Assembly: GCA_023429995.1 (NCBI GenBank)
Contig: JAEZCE010000035.1
Location: forward strand, 163,501-227,500
From: Bacillota bacterium
Lineage (GTDB): Bacteria > Bacillota > UBA4882 > UBA8346
DNA: 64,000 nucleotides
Direction of reading: 5' to 3'
Part shown: positions 34,049 to 42,167 of the stretch, one piece after another
How the letters are laid out: each line of letters starts with the position of its first letter
Position numbering within the stretch: the stretch's first letter is position 1
Notes under the pieces: generated by a model
Told to the model about the DNA's origin: nothing
The model's input: the letters and a program-made list of their open reading frames with translations, nothing else
Database searches by the model: none
Position numbers and translations under genes: made by a program

Positions 34049-35299
34049 ATGAAAGCTTTAATAAAGTGGTTAGAAACCAGTTTTGCGCCTAAAATGAGTA
34101 AGGTGAATAATAATGCATGGGTTATAGCACTCAAAGATTCCATTATGCAGACATTGCCGTTTATTTTACTGGGTTCAATATTTTGTTGCTTGGCGATTTT
34201 AAATAATTATTTCCCGAAATTACCTTCTTTCTGGGAACCTTTTGGGTGGACTATGAGTAAGATTTCTTTGTTTGTAGCTTTTTTAATTCCATTCAATTTA
34301 ATGGAAAAGAAACATCTTCGCAAACAACGTTTGATTGCTGGTTTGACCGGTTTGATTTTATTTTTAATGATTATCACCCCGCATGTCGCTGCCGATAAAA
34401 CAATTGGCTTCGGACATAAAGCGTTAGGCGCGGGAGGTATGTTTATTGCCATCTTCAGTGGTGTTTTTACCGGTTTTATTATGACTATTTTTGGAAAGTT
34501 TTCTTTCTTTAAAGAAGATTCTGCCGTTCCTGATTTTGTAAGATCGTGGTTTGATTCTTTGCTTCCGATTGGCATTGTTATTTGTTTCGGATGGATTGTT
34601 GTATTGTTGATGAAAGTGGATATTTACAATATTATTTCTTCAATATTTATGCCGATTGCCGGCTTTATGGAAACACCTTATGGATTTGCATTGATTATGT
34701 TTCTCTCCTGCTTTTTGTATTCCATGGGGATCTCCGGTTGGGTTTTACAACCGATTGTCAAACCGATTTACTTGGCGGCAATCACTGCGAATATCTCATT
34801 AGCGGCAGCAGGGATTCAAGCGGCATCTAAATTAAATGTTGTCACTGCAGAAACGGTTTATTCCGCTTACTTGTGGGTGGGCGGTGCCGGATGTACGCTT
34901 CCTCTAGTCATTATGATGTTCCGTTCAAAATGTAAATCCTTGAATGCTTTAGGAAAAGCCTGTTTGGTTCCGGGGATTTTTAATATCAATGAACCGGCAG
35001 TGTTTGGCGCTGTTGTCTGGAACCCAATGCTGATGGTTCCAATGTGGCTGCAGGGTATTATCCTTCCGATTATTATATGGGTTTTCACTAAAGTGATTAC
35101 GATTGCGCCGATTCCTGCGATATTATTCGATATGTGGTATTGTCCCTTCCCGTTGTCGACGTGGATTACCACCAAGAGTATTACGGGATTCATTTTGTTG
35201 GCTATCATAGTGGTTGTCGCAACTGCAATTTGGTATCCGTTCTTTAAAGCTTATGAAAAACAACAGATTGAAAAAGAATCCAAAGAATTACCGAACTGA
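34049..35299 (+). CDS. PTS lactose/cellobiose-family EIIC
   Basis: 416 residues, about ten membrane helices. The opening WLETSFAPKMSKVNNNAWV is the family's conserved amphipathic start. NEPAVFGAVVWNPMLMVPM is the conserved substrate-loop sequence (NEPxxFGxPxxxNP) with altered flanks. It forms the sugar channel for a beta-linked disaccharide or similar, delivering it phosphorylated. It lies 18 bases after EIIB. Confidence 0.93.
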   Translation: MKALIKWLETSFAPKMSKVNNNAWVIALKDSIMQTLPFILLGSIFCCLAILNNYFPKLPSFWEPFGWTMSKISLFVAFLIPFNLMEKKHLRKQRLIAGLTGLILFLMIITPHVAADKTIGFGHKALGAGGMFIAIFSGVFTGFIMTIFGKFSFFKEDSAVPDFVRSWFDSLLPIGIVICFGWIVVLLMKVDIYNIISSIFMPIAGFMETPYGFALIMFLSCFLYSMGISGWVLQPIVKPIYLAAITANISLAAAGIQAASKLNVVTAETVYSAYLWVGGAGCTLPLVIMMFRSKCKSLNALGKACLVPGIFNINEPAVFGAVVWNPMLMVPMWLQGIILPIIIWVFTKVITIAPIPAILFDMWYCPFPLSTWITTKSITGFILLAIIVVVATAIWYPFFKAYEKQQIEKESKELPN

Positions 35300-35381
35300 A
35301 CTTATTCAATGCTGAGGAGAGTGCCCTTATCCATTCGGTATCTGATATGGATTGTGGAAAGGGAAATCTCGGGTAATCTTG

Positions 35382-35426
35382 CTAATAACGTAACACTGAA
35401 GAAAATTCCAGGTGTTACGTTATTAG
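35382..35426 (+). other. Strong hairpin between EIIC and the GH1 gene
   Basis: CTAATAACGTAACAC (35382-35396) and GTGTTACGTTATTAG (35412-35426) are perfect inverted 15-mers. No T run follows, so it is more likely an mRNA stability or processing element than a terminator. A smaller ACCCT/AGGGT hairpin follows at 35429-35442. Confidence 0.75.
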
Positions 35427-35481
35427 AACCCTTTCGAGGGTCTATAGATAAATTAAAAAACGAAAAAGGAATCGAATCGCC

Positions 35482-36924
35482 ATGACGATGAGTAAAACAA
35501 GCGGTTTTAAAAAAGATTTTTTCTGGGGTGGAGCGGTGGCGGCCAACCAATGTGAAGGGGCTTGGCAAGAAGGCGGAAAAGGCTGGTGCGTGGCTGATAT
35601 CAATCGTTTCCGGGATGATGTGGCATTAAATAAAAAATATAATGAAGAAATGACCACTGAAGTTGTTAGGCAGGCCATGGAAGATAAACAAGGAATTTAT
35701 CCCAAAAGATGGGGAATCGATTTTTATCATACTTTCAAGGAAGATTTAAAATTATTAAAAGGCCTGGGAATCAATAGTTTTCGGACATCCATCAATTGGG
35801 CCCGGATTTTTCCAAATGGCGACGACGCCCGGCCCAATGAGGAAGGTCTCAAGTTTTACGATGCACTGATCGATGAAATAATTGCCAATGAAATGGAACC
35901 TTTGATTACCATTTCCCATTACGAAATGCCGCTCAATTTGACTTTGAAATATAGCGGGTGGTATTCACGGGAAGTCATTGATTTCTTCGTGAATTATTGC
36001 AAGGTTCTATTGGATAGATATAAAGGAAAGGTTAAATATTGGATTATCGTCAATCAAATTAATTTAATCGTTCATGAATCCTTTAACCACTTAGGGATTG
36101 CCGAGGACAAGGTAGACAACCTGCTGGAAGCCAAATACCAGGGTGTTCACAATGAAATGGTCGCATGCGCCAAAGCCACCCGATACGCCAGGGAAATCGA
36201 CAAGAATGTCCATATCGGGATGATGTTCTCTGATCACATTAGTTATCCCGCAACCTGTAAACCGGAGGATGTATTCGCAAATTACCGGAGAAATCAAATG
36301 GAGTTTTTGTATGGAGATGTTTTGTTACGTGGCGAATATCCCGGTTATGCTTTTCGATTTTATGATGATCATCATATCCACATCGAATTCGGCGAGGGCG
36401 ATGAAGAGGCATTAAAAAATACCGCCGATTTTATGGCCATATCCTATTATTATACCCGGATTTGTGATGCGGAAAGTGTTAAGAAAAAAAAGACCTCTTA
36501 CGATAATCCTCACATCCAGTCGAGCGATTGGGGCTGGGGAATTGATCCGATCGGCCTCCGGACGAAACTGAATATGTATTGGGATCGGTACCAAGTTCCT
36601 ATCGTTATTGCAGAAAACGGCTTGGGTTCTTTTGATAAAGTGGAAGCGGATGGAAGTACCCATGATAATTATCGTATTGAATACTTGCAGGCTCATATTG
36701 AACAGATGAAAGAAGCCGTTTTGGATGGGGTTGATGTGTTCGGTTATTATCCCTGGGGGCCTATTGATATTGTCAGTTGTTCATCATCGGAAATGAGCAA
36801 AAGATATGGTTTTATCTACGTTGACTTGGATAATTACGGAAAGGGCTCCGGAAAACGAAGTCTTAAAGACAGTTACTACTGGTATCAGAAAGTGATTGCA
36901 TCCAATGGAGCAACTTTACGATAA
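35482..36924 (+). CDS. Glycoside hydrolase family 1 (6-phospho-beta-glycosidase type), acid/base Glu replaced by Gln
   Basis: 480 residues, a cytoplasmic TIM barrel. FFWGGAVAANQCEGAWQEGG is the GH1 N-terminal signature, and the nucleophile motif VIAENGLG is intact. The C-terminal SSSEMSKRYGFIYVD contains the Ser/Lys/Tyr set that binds the 6-phosphate in phospho-glycosidases. The position of the acid/base Glu (usual FNEIN) reads WIIVNQINL, with Gln at residue 192 (codon CAA, 36055-36057). Such a change is known in plant myrosinases, which cleave S-glycosides. It probably splits the product of the PTS transporter just upstream, but its chemistry may differ from the usual retaining reaction. Confidence 0.9.
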   Translation: MTMSKTSGFKKDFFWGGAVAANQCEGAWQEGGKGWCVADINRFRDDVALNKKYNEEMTTEVVRQAMEDKQGIYPKRWGIDFYHTFKEDLKLLKGLGINSFRTSINWARIFPNGDDARPNEEGLKFYDALIDEIIANEMEPLITISHYEMPLNLTLKYSGWYSREVIDFFVNYCKVLLDRYKGKVKYWIIVNQINLIVHESFNHLGIAEDKVDNLLEAKYQGVHNEMVACAKATRYAREIDKNVHIGMMFSDHISYPATCKPEDVFANYRRNQMEFLYGDVLLRGEYPGYAFRFYDDHHIHIEFGEGDEEALKNTADFMAISYYYTRICDAESVKKKKTSYDNPHIQSSDWGWGIDPIGLRTKLNMYWDRYQVPIVIAENGLGSFDKVEADGSTHDNYRIEYLQAHIEQMKEAVLDGVDVFGYYPWGPIDIVSCSSSEMSKRYGFIYVDLDNYGKGSGKRSLKDSYYWYQKVIASNGATLR

Positions 36925-37005
36925 CATAAAAAGCGGCGGATAAAATCCAAGAATGGAAAATAATTGTACGGATAAGTATTTATATGAAGAGAGTGAGCGA
37001 AAAAT

Positions 37006-37371
37006 ATGAGTGAATCAACTTCGAAAGACGAAATGGTCGAAACGGCGATGAAAATAATCATCAATGCCGGAGACGCCAGAAACCTTATTAAGGAAGCGTT
37101 AGAGGCAATTGAGGCTCAAAGCTTTGATCGGGCCGAAGAGAAAATAAAACAGGCCAATGGCTATATTAAAATAGCCCATGAAGCCCAAACCGATACGATT
37201 CAGAGTGAAGCCAGGGGAGAGAAGCTAGAGTATTCGCTGCTTTTCTCTCATGCCCAGGATACTTTGATGACCATATCCAGTGAATATAATATCGCCAACC
37301 AAATGATAAAGGTCTTCAAATCTTTTTCGACGCGCCTCGAAGCGCTCGAAACAGCCTACCGGCAACGGTGA
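37006..37371 (+). CDS. PTS lactose/cellobiose-family EIIA
   Basis: 121 residues, helical. KDEMVETAMKIIINAGDARNL is the family opening, IKIAHEAQTDTIQSEA carries the phosphorylated His segment, and LLFSHAQDTLMT follows. It relays phosphate from HPr to EIIB. Gene order EIIB, EIIC, GH1, EIIA is in one transcript. Confidence 0.93.
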   Translation: MSESTSKDEMVETAMKIIINAGDARNLIKEALEAIEAQSFDRAEEKIKQANGYIKIAHEAQTDTIQSEARGEKLEYSLLFSHAQDTLMTISSEYNIANQMIKVFKSFSTRLEALETAYRQR

Positions 37372-37522
37372 ATTTTTATATTTTGTTACGGAGCACGGTA
37401 TTTTTTAACCTAATCCAACAGCATCTGCTGGTATTTTTGGGCAAACCCGGGCCGGTCCGTTACTTTGGGCTTGTAAGGCAGGTCGTGCAAATCCAGAATG
37501 AATATTGAGGGGAGCAGTCAGA

Positions 37523-37789
37523 ATGACAAGTCAGACCGTTAAAGTTACCAATGAATCGGGAATTCATGCCAGACCGGCTTCTTTATTTTTACAAGCGGCA
37601 ACATCTTTTAAATCGGATATTACCGTTACCAAGAACGGCAAAAACGGGAATGCCAAATCCCTTTTGAGCTTGTTATCTTTGGGAATTAAGAAAGACACTG
37701 AGATCGCAATTAACGCCGATGGAGAAGATGAAAAACAAGCTGTGACGGTCTTGGTACAATTGGTGGAATCAAGATTCGGCGAGGAATGA
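37523..37789 (+). CDS. ptsH: Phosphocarrier HPr (copy 1)
   Basis: 88 residues. GIHARPASLFLQAA has the EI-phosphorylated His, and NAKSLLSLLSLGI has the regulatory Ser region (Ser46 equivalent), so HPr-kinase control is possible. ATG 37523 with GGGGAG upstream is preferred to the longer TTG start. It is followed 31 bases later by EI. The stretch 37372-37522 shows no gene. Confidence 0.95.
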   Translation: MTSQTVKVTNESGIHARPASLFLQAATSFKSDITVTKNGKNGNAKSLLSLLSLGIKKDTEIAINADGEDEKQAVTVLVQLVESRFGEE

Positions 37790-37820
37790 CCATGACCAAC
37801 GAATGGAAGGGTGATCGGGG

Positions 37821-39437
37821 ATGAAAAAAGGCATTCCGGCTTCAAAAGGTTACGTCATCGGTGAGGCCTTTGTAATCGAGTCAGAGGAATTAGAATGGGG
37901 TGAAGAAAAGGAGTCCAGTGCGCCGGCAGAGAAAACAAGACTTCAAAGCGCCATTGAAAATGCCCGGCAACAATTGAGCGCTTTATTGGAGAAAACCAGG
38001 CTGGAAATGGGCGAAGAATCGGCTGCAATCATTGATGTTCAATTGCAATTGTTGGATGATCCGGAATTTACGGGAGAGGCTCTAAACCGTATTGAGACGG
38101 CTCAAATCGGCGCAATGGAGGCAATCCGGGAAGTTGTCGATAAGTATGTCGAAATATTTGCCGGTATGGAAGACGATTATTTGAAGGAAAGAATAGCCGA
38201 TGTCAAGGATGTTGGTACCCGGCTCCTTCAAAATATGGCCGGAAAGGTCGGCAACCGCTTCGCCGGTTTACCCGATAACGCCGTTGTTGTGGCCCATGAT
38301 CTGACTCCATCGGATACAGCGCAGATGGATAAAAGGAAAGTCGTTGCTTTTGTAACCGAGATAGGGGGGCCTACTTCCCATAGCGCTATTATGGCAAGGA
38401 CTTTAGAGATTCCGGCTGTAGTTGGCTTAAAAGATATCGCTGCGGATGTTAAAACAGGAGAACGCTTGATCGTCGATGGTATTGAAGGTTTAGTCTTCAT
38501 CGATCCGGATGAAGCAACATTGGGCTCCTATCAAATCAAAAAGACTGAATTTGAAAATGAAAGGATTCAACTCCAAAGTATTCTTCACGCCCAAACCATT
38601 ACCAAAACCGGAAAACGTATTGTTTTAGCGGCCAACATCGGTAAGCCGGAGGATGTGGTTAAAGCCGTCGAAAATGGCGCAGAAGGAATTGGCCTGTTTC
38701 GAACGGAATTCTTATATATGGATCGCCTTAGTATGCCTGCGGAGGATGAACAGTTTGAAGGCTACAAACAAGTAGCTGAGAAAATGGCCGGTAAACCGGT
38801 TGTGATCCGCACTTTGGATATCGGCGGCGACAAGAAACTGCCTTATTTACCCCTGCCTGATGAAATGAATCCCTTTCTGGGCCTGCGGGCCATCCGTTTG
38901 TGTTTAAACCGTCCGGACCTTTTTAAACCGCAGTTGCGGGCGCTTCTCCGGGCTTCAGCTTTTGGAAACGTTCAAATCATGTTCCCAATGATCAGTTCTT
39001 TGGAGGAATTTTTAAAAGCAAAAGGAATCTTAGAAGAGTGTATGATGGAATTGCAACAAGAAGGAAAGGCTTTTAACGAAAAAATCCCGGTGGGCATGAT
39101 GATTGAAATCCCTTCGGCCGCTCTCATTGCAGAAGATTTGGCTAAAGAAGCCGATTTTTTCAGCATCGGCACCAATGATTTGATTCAGTATACCCTGGCA
39201 GTCGATAGGATGAATGAAAACGTCTCTCACCTATATAATCCGCTGCATCCGGCAGTGTTGAACCTGGTTCGGATGACCATTGAGGCCGCCCATCGCGAAG
39301 GCAAATGGTGCGGCATGTGCGGCGAGATGGCCGGGGACGTTCAGGCTATTCCCACACTGCTGGAATACGGATTGGATGAATTTTCGATGAGCGCTTCCTC
39401 TTTACTTGCGGTGAAAAAAGCCATCATGGATAGTTAA
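37821..39437 (+). CDS. ptsI: PTS enzyme I (copy 1)
   Basis: 538 residues. Uses phosphoenolpyruvate to phosphorylate HPr. GGPTSHSAIMARTLEIPAVV is the active-site His segment; EGIGLFRTEFLYM, RTLDIGGDKKLPYL, GLRAIRLCL and the C-terminal GTNDLIQYTLAVDR with the essential Cys in MCGEMAGD are intact. It is some 30 residues shorter than most EIs, mostly at the C-terminus. It is nearly identical over long stretches to copy 2 at 60920. Membership of the LevR operon would provide dedicated PTS energy coupling. Confidence 0.96.
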   Translation: MKKGIPASKGYVIGEAFVIESEELEWGEEKESSAPAEKTRLQSAIENARQQLSALLEKTRLEMGEESAAIIDVQLQLLDDPEFTGEALNRIETAQIGAMEAIREVVDKYVEIFAGMEDDYLKERIADVKDVGTRLLQNMAGKVGNRFAGLPDNAVVVAHDLTPSDTAQMDKRKVVAFVTEIGGPTSHSAIMARTLEIPAVVGLKDIAADVKTGERLIVDGIEGLVFIDPDEATLGSYQIKKTEFENERIQLQSILHAQTITKTGKRIVLAANIGKPEDVVKAVENGAEGIGLFRTEFLYMDRLSMPAEDEQFEGYKQVAEKMAGKPVVIRTLDIGGDKKLPYLPLPDEMNPFLGLRAIRLCLNRPDLFKPQLRALLRASAFGNVQIMFPMISSLEEFLKAKGILEECMMELQQEGKAFNEKIPVGMMIEIPSAALIAEDLAKEADFFSIGTNDLIQYTLAVDRMNENVSHLYNPLHPAVLNLVRMTIEAAHREGKWCGMCGEMAGDVQAIPTLLEYGLDEFSMSASSLLAVKKAIMDS

Positions 39438-39456
39438 AGACAACAGGAGCAGAACC

Positions 39457-40299
39457 ATGGGATACCGCTTGATTTGCATTGATATGGACGGCACGCTGTT
39501 GAACAGCAGCAAACAAATTAGTGAGAAAACAAAAAATAGTTTGCTTCAAGCGCATCAGCGGGGGGTCCAAATCGTTATCACCACAGGACGGGTATATATT
39601 GATGCGGCATATCACGCAAAATTGATTGGTTTGCCATCCCCGATTATTGCTTCCAATGGAGCGTATATTAAAGATCAACAATCGCAGGAGTTGATTTATC
39701 AAAGCTTACTCCATGGAGAGCTTGCTTTAAAGATATTGAATATTTGTAAACGGTATCATGTTTCTCCGAATTTTCATACTCCGCAGCGGGAGTATTATGG
39801 CGGTATTTATCTTGCCATAAGGTGGCTGGTATTTTGTTTCCGAAATCGGATCACCGGGAATAAAAGCAATGTCAAACGAAAATATGTACTGAATGATAGG
39901 CAATGGAGAAGCGTTTTTGCCAAAGAGCAAGACAGCATGATTAAGTGTATCATCATTCATTTTAACAAAGAAAAGCTCGCGAAGATTCGCAACGATTTGT
40001 CCCGGATTGCGGAATTGGAGGTTGTGAGCTCAGCCTCGAATAATATAGAGGTTAATTATAGAGGAACCTCCAAAGGCAAGGGCGTGGAGATTTTAGCCCG
40101 GCATTACAACATTCTCAGGGAAGAAATCATCGCCATCGGCGATAATGAGAACGACTTATCGATGATCGAGTACGCCGGACTGGGAGTGGCCATGGGCAAT
40201 GCCTTGGATGCAGTCAAAGAGAAGGCCGACTATATCACGGATACCAATGATCACGACGGAGTGGCCCAAGTTATCGACAAGTTCGTGCTGAATGTTTAA
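39457..40299 (+). CDS. Cof-type HAD-IIB sugar phosphatase
   Basis: 280 residues. ICIDMDGTLLNSSKQIS contains the nucleophile Asp, VITTGRVYIDA the second motif, TSKGKGVEILARHYNI the Lys motif, and AIGDNENDLSMIEYAGLG the metal-binding motif; a C2-type cap lies between. It dephosphorylates sugar phosphates or similar compounds. It lies 20 bases after EI in the same operon, perhaps relieving sugar-phosphate build-up. Confidence 0.9.
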   Translation: MGYRLICIDMDGTLLNSSKQISEKTKNSLLQAHQRGVQIVITTGRVYIDAAYHAKLIGLPSPIIASNGAYIKDQQSQELIYQSLLHGELALKILNICKRYHVSPNFHTPQREYYGGIYLAIRWLVFCFRNRITGNKSNVKRKYVLNDRQWRSVFAKEQDSMIKCIIIHFNKEKLAKIRNDLSRIAELEVVSSASNNIEVNYRGTSKGKGVEILARHYNILREEIIAIGDNENDLSMIEYAGLGVAMGNALDAVKEKADYITDTNDHDGVAQVIDKFVLNV

Positions 40300-40342
40300 T
40301 ATGGATTCGAAGATAAGGGGACTGAAATAAAAGAGGCGCGCC

Positions 40343-41722
40343 ATGGAACTTAAGATATCCCAGGAAATCGCCCAGGAACAAAAATTCATTCTCACGCCGG
40401 AAATGCGGCAATCTCTGAAGATCCTGCAAATGCCTTTGCCGGAGCTGCAACGGGATATTACGCGGGAGCTGGAAGAGAATCCTTTATTGGAAGTTTCCAC
40501 GGAACGTGAGGAAGATGAGACCCTATCAAACGAGACCATGATCGAAAAAATAGATTTTTTGACCCGCGGCACTGAAAATGGGAGAGAAACCAACTTTGCG
40601 GACTTATCGGATGGAGAGTCCAATGACCCTTTTAACTACGCTGTTGTCAAACCTTCATTGAAAGATTTTTTAAAAGAGCAACTGCTGGATTTGGATGAAA
40701 AAAAAGCTATCCTGTCTATCTGCGACTACATTATCGAAAACCTTGATGAAAAGGGTTATTTAGACTGCAAAATCGAAGACATCGCCGCTGAACTCGAAGC
40801 GCCGCCGGAACTGGTCAAGCATGCTCTTACACGGGTCCAGGATTTGGAGCCTGCGGGGGTGGCCGCCAGAGACTTAAAAGAATGCCTGAAAATCCAATTG
40901 CGGAAGAAAGAAATCACCAGTCCCGTAATCTACCGAATTGTGGATGAGTATTTGGAGCTCATCGCCGGGAACAAAATCAGACAATTGGCTAAACAATTGG
41001 ATTTGGAAATCGGGCAAGTTCAGCAATATTGCCAGATCATCCGAACACTTGAACCCAAGCCCGCCCGGGGCTTTTTCAGCAGCGAGTCCGGATATGTGAT
41101 CCCGGAAGCTTATATTACCAGGAATCAGCAAGAGTTATTAATCATTATGAACGAAAGCGCCTTACCTAGGTTAACCATTAACCAACTTTACCGGAATATC
41201 ATTCATCAGCCGGAAGATCCGGCGGCTTTGAATTTTGTCAAAGCCAAGTTAACCAGCGCCATGGTGTTGCTAAGCAACATCGAGCACCGCAAAAAGACGA
41301 TCTTCGCTATTTTGGAAACTATCCTCGAACTTCAAAAAGACTACTTTTTACAGGGTGAAGGCTACTTGCGGCCCATGACGATTGCCGACATTGCAGGGAG
41401 GCTTCATATTCATGAATCCACAGTCAGCCGGGCCATTCGCGATAAATATATCTGTACCCCTTTTCGTACGGTGAAGCTTAAAGATTTATTTACCGGGGGT
41501 ATCACTTCCGGCCAGTTGCAAGAAAATATCTCTTCCAAGCTGGTGAAGGAAGAGATTCGGAAGCTTATTTTGAGTGAGGATGCGACCCATCCTTTGTCGG
41601 ATCAGGACATTTGTGATATCTTAAGAAATAGGAAATTGGATATTTCCCGGAGAACCGTAGCCAAATACCGGGAAGAAATGGCGATACGGCCTTCGGGCCA
41701 GCGGAAGGTGTATTCGGGATGA
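40343..41722 (+). CDS. rpoN: RNA polymerase sigma-54 factor
   Basis: 459 residues. The Gln/Leu-rich region I (LTPEMRQSLKILQMPLPELQ) is followed by an acidic region, the core-binding region (LEPAGVAARDLKECL), a helix-turn-helix (ADIAGRLHIHESTVSRAIRDK) and the RpoN box ISRRTVAKYREEM. It reads the -24/-12 promoters before the YczE-like and PTS genes. It lies at the end of the cluster it serves; a terminator follows. Confidence 0.96.
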   Translation: MELKISQEIAQEQKFILTPEMRQSLKILQMPLPELQRDITRELEENPLLEVSTEREEDETLSNETMIEKIDFLTRGTENGRETNFADLSDGESNDPFNYAVVKPSLKDFLKEQLLDLDEKKAILSICDYIIENLDEKGYLDCKIEDIAAELEAPPELVKHALTRVQDLEPAGVAARDLKECLKIQLRKKEITSPVIYRIVDEYLELIAGNKIRQLAKQLDLEIGQVQQYCQIIRTLEPKPARGFFSSESGYVIPEAYITRNQQELLIIMNESALPRLTINQLYRNIIHQPEDPAALNFVKAKLTSAMVLLSNIEHRKKTIFAILETILELQKDYFLQGEGYLRPMTIADIAGRLHIHESTVSRAIRDKYICTPFRTVKLKDLFTGGITSGQLQENISSKLVKEEIRKLILSEDATHPLSDQDICDILRNRKLDISRRTVAKYREEMAIRPSGQRKVYSG

Positions 41723-41805
41723 AATAATTCTTATTTGAATCTTTTAATTACTATGTTTCTTAGGCAAGATTTGCAATAGAAAACTATAGATAGGGAAATA
41801 AAACT

Positions 41806-41845
41806 ACCACAGACTATCGTTAACGATAGCTGTGGTTTTTACTTT
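41806..41845 (+). terminator. Terminator after rpoN
   Basis: ACCACAG-A-CTATCG (41806-41819), loop TTAA, CGATAGCTGTGGT (41824-41836), then T-rich. The stretch 41850-42000 contains nothing else I can identify. Confidence 0.85.
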
Positions 41846-42002
41846 TTTACCGCGGTTTCAGAAATGAATGGGAAGCCTTTGGAAGAAAAGTATCGGCTAA
41901 GATGGGGTAGCAGTGTTGTTATTCTGTGTATAGCCGATTCGCTGGATTAACAGATATCTTTTTACAATTTAATTTTGTTGTTACGTTTTTCTAATGATTT
42001 TG

Positions 42003-42080
42003 AAACAAAGTCAAAATACTAAAAGAATAGTAAGTTCTGAGAATATATTTTTATAATTAAAACACCTATGATAAGAAGTA
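42003..42080 (+). promoter_or_regulatory. Regulated promoter block A (beta-helix gene)
   Basis: A block of about 77 bases that recurs at 44457-44532 with identical spacing. It contains AAACAAAGTCAAAATA, then AAAAGAATAGTAAGTT, ATATATTTTTAT and CTATGATAAGA; the last gives a possible -10 (TATGAT). No good -35 is seen, as expected for an activator-dependent promoter. The likely activator is the AraC-type response regulator at 48.4 kb (inference). Confidence 0.65.
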
Positions 42081-42167
42081 TCAACAATTCTATCATAAAA
42101 GGGAAGTGATCATTGAATAAAACTAAGTCAAGATAACGCTTAGCAACTAAAAAAAGGGGGAATAGTG

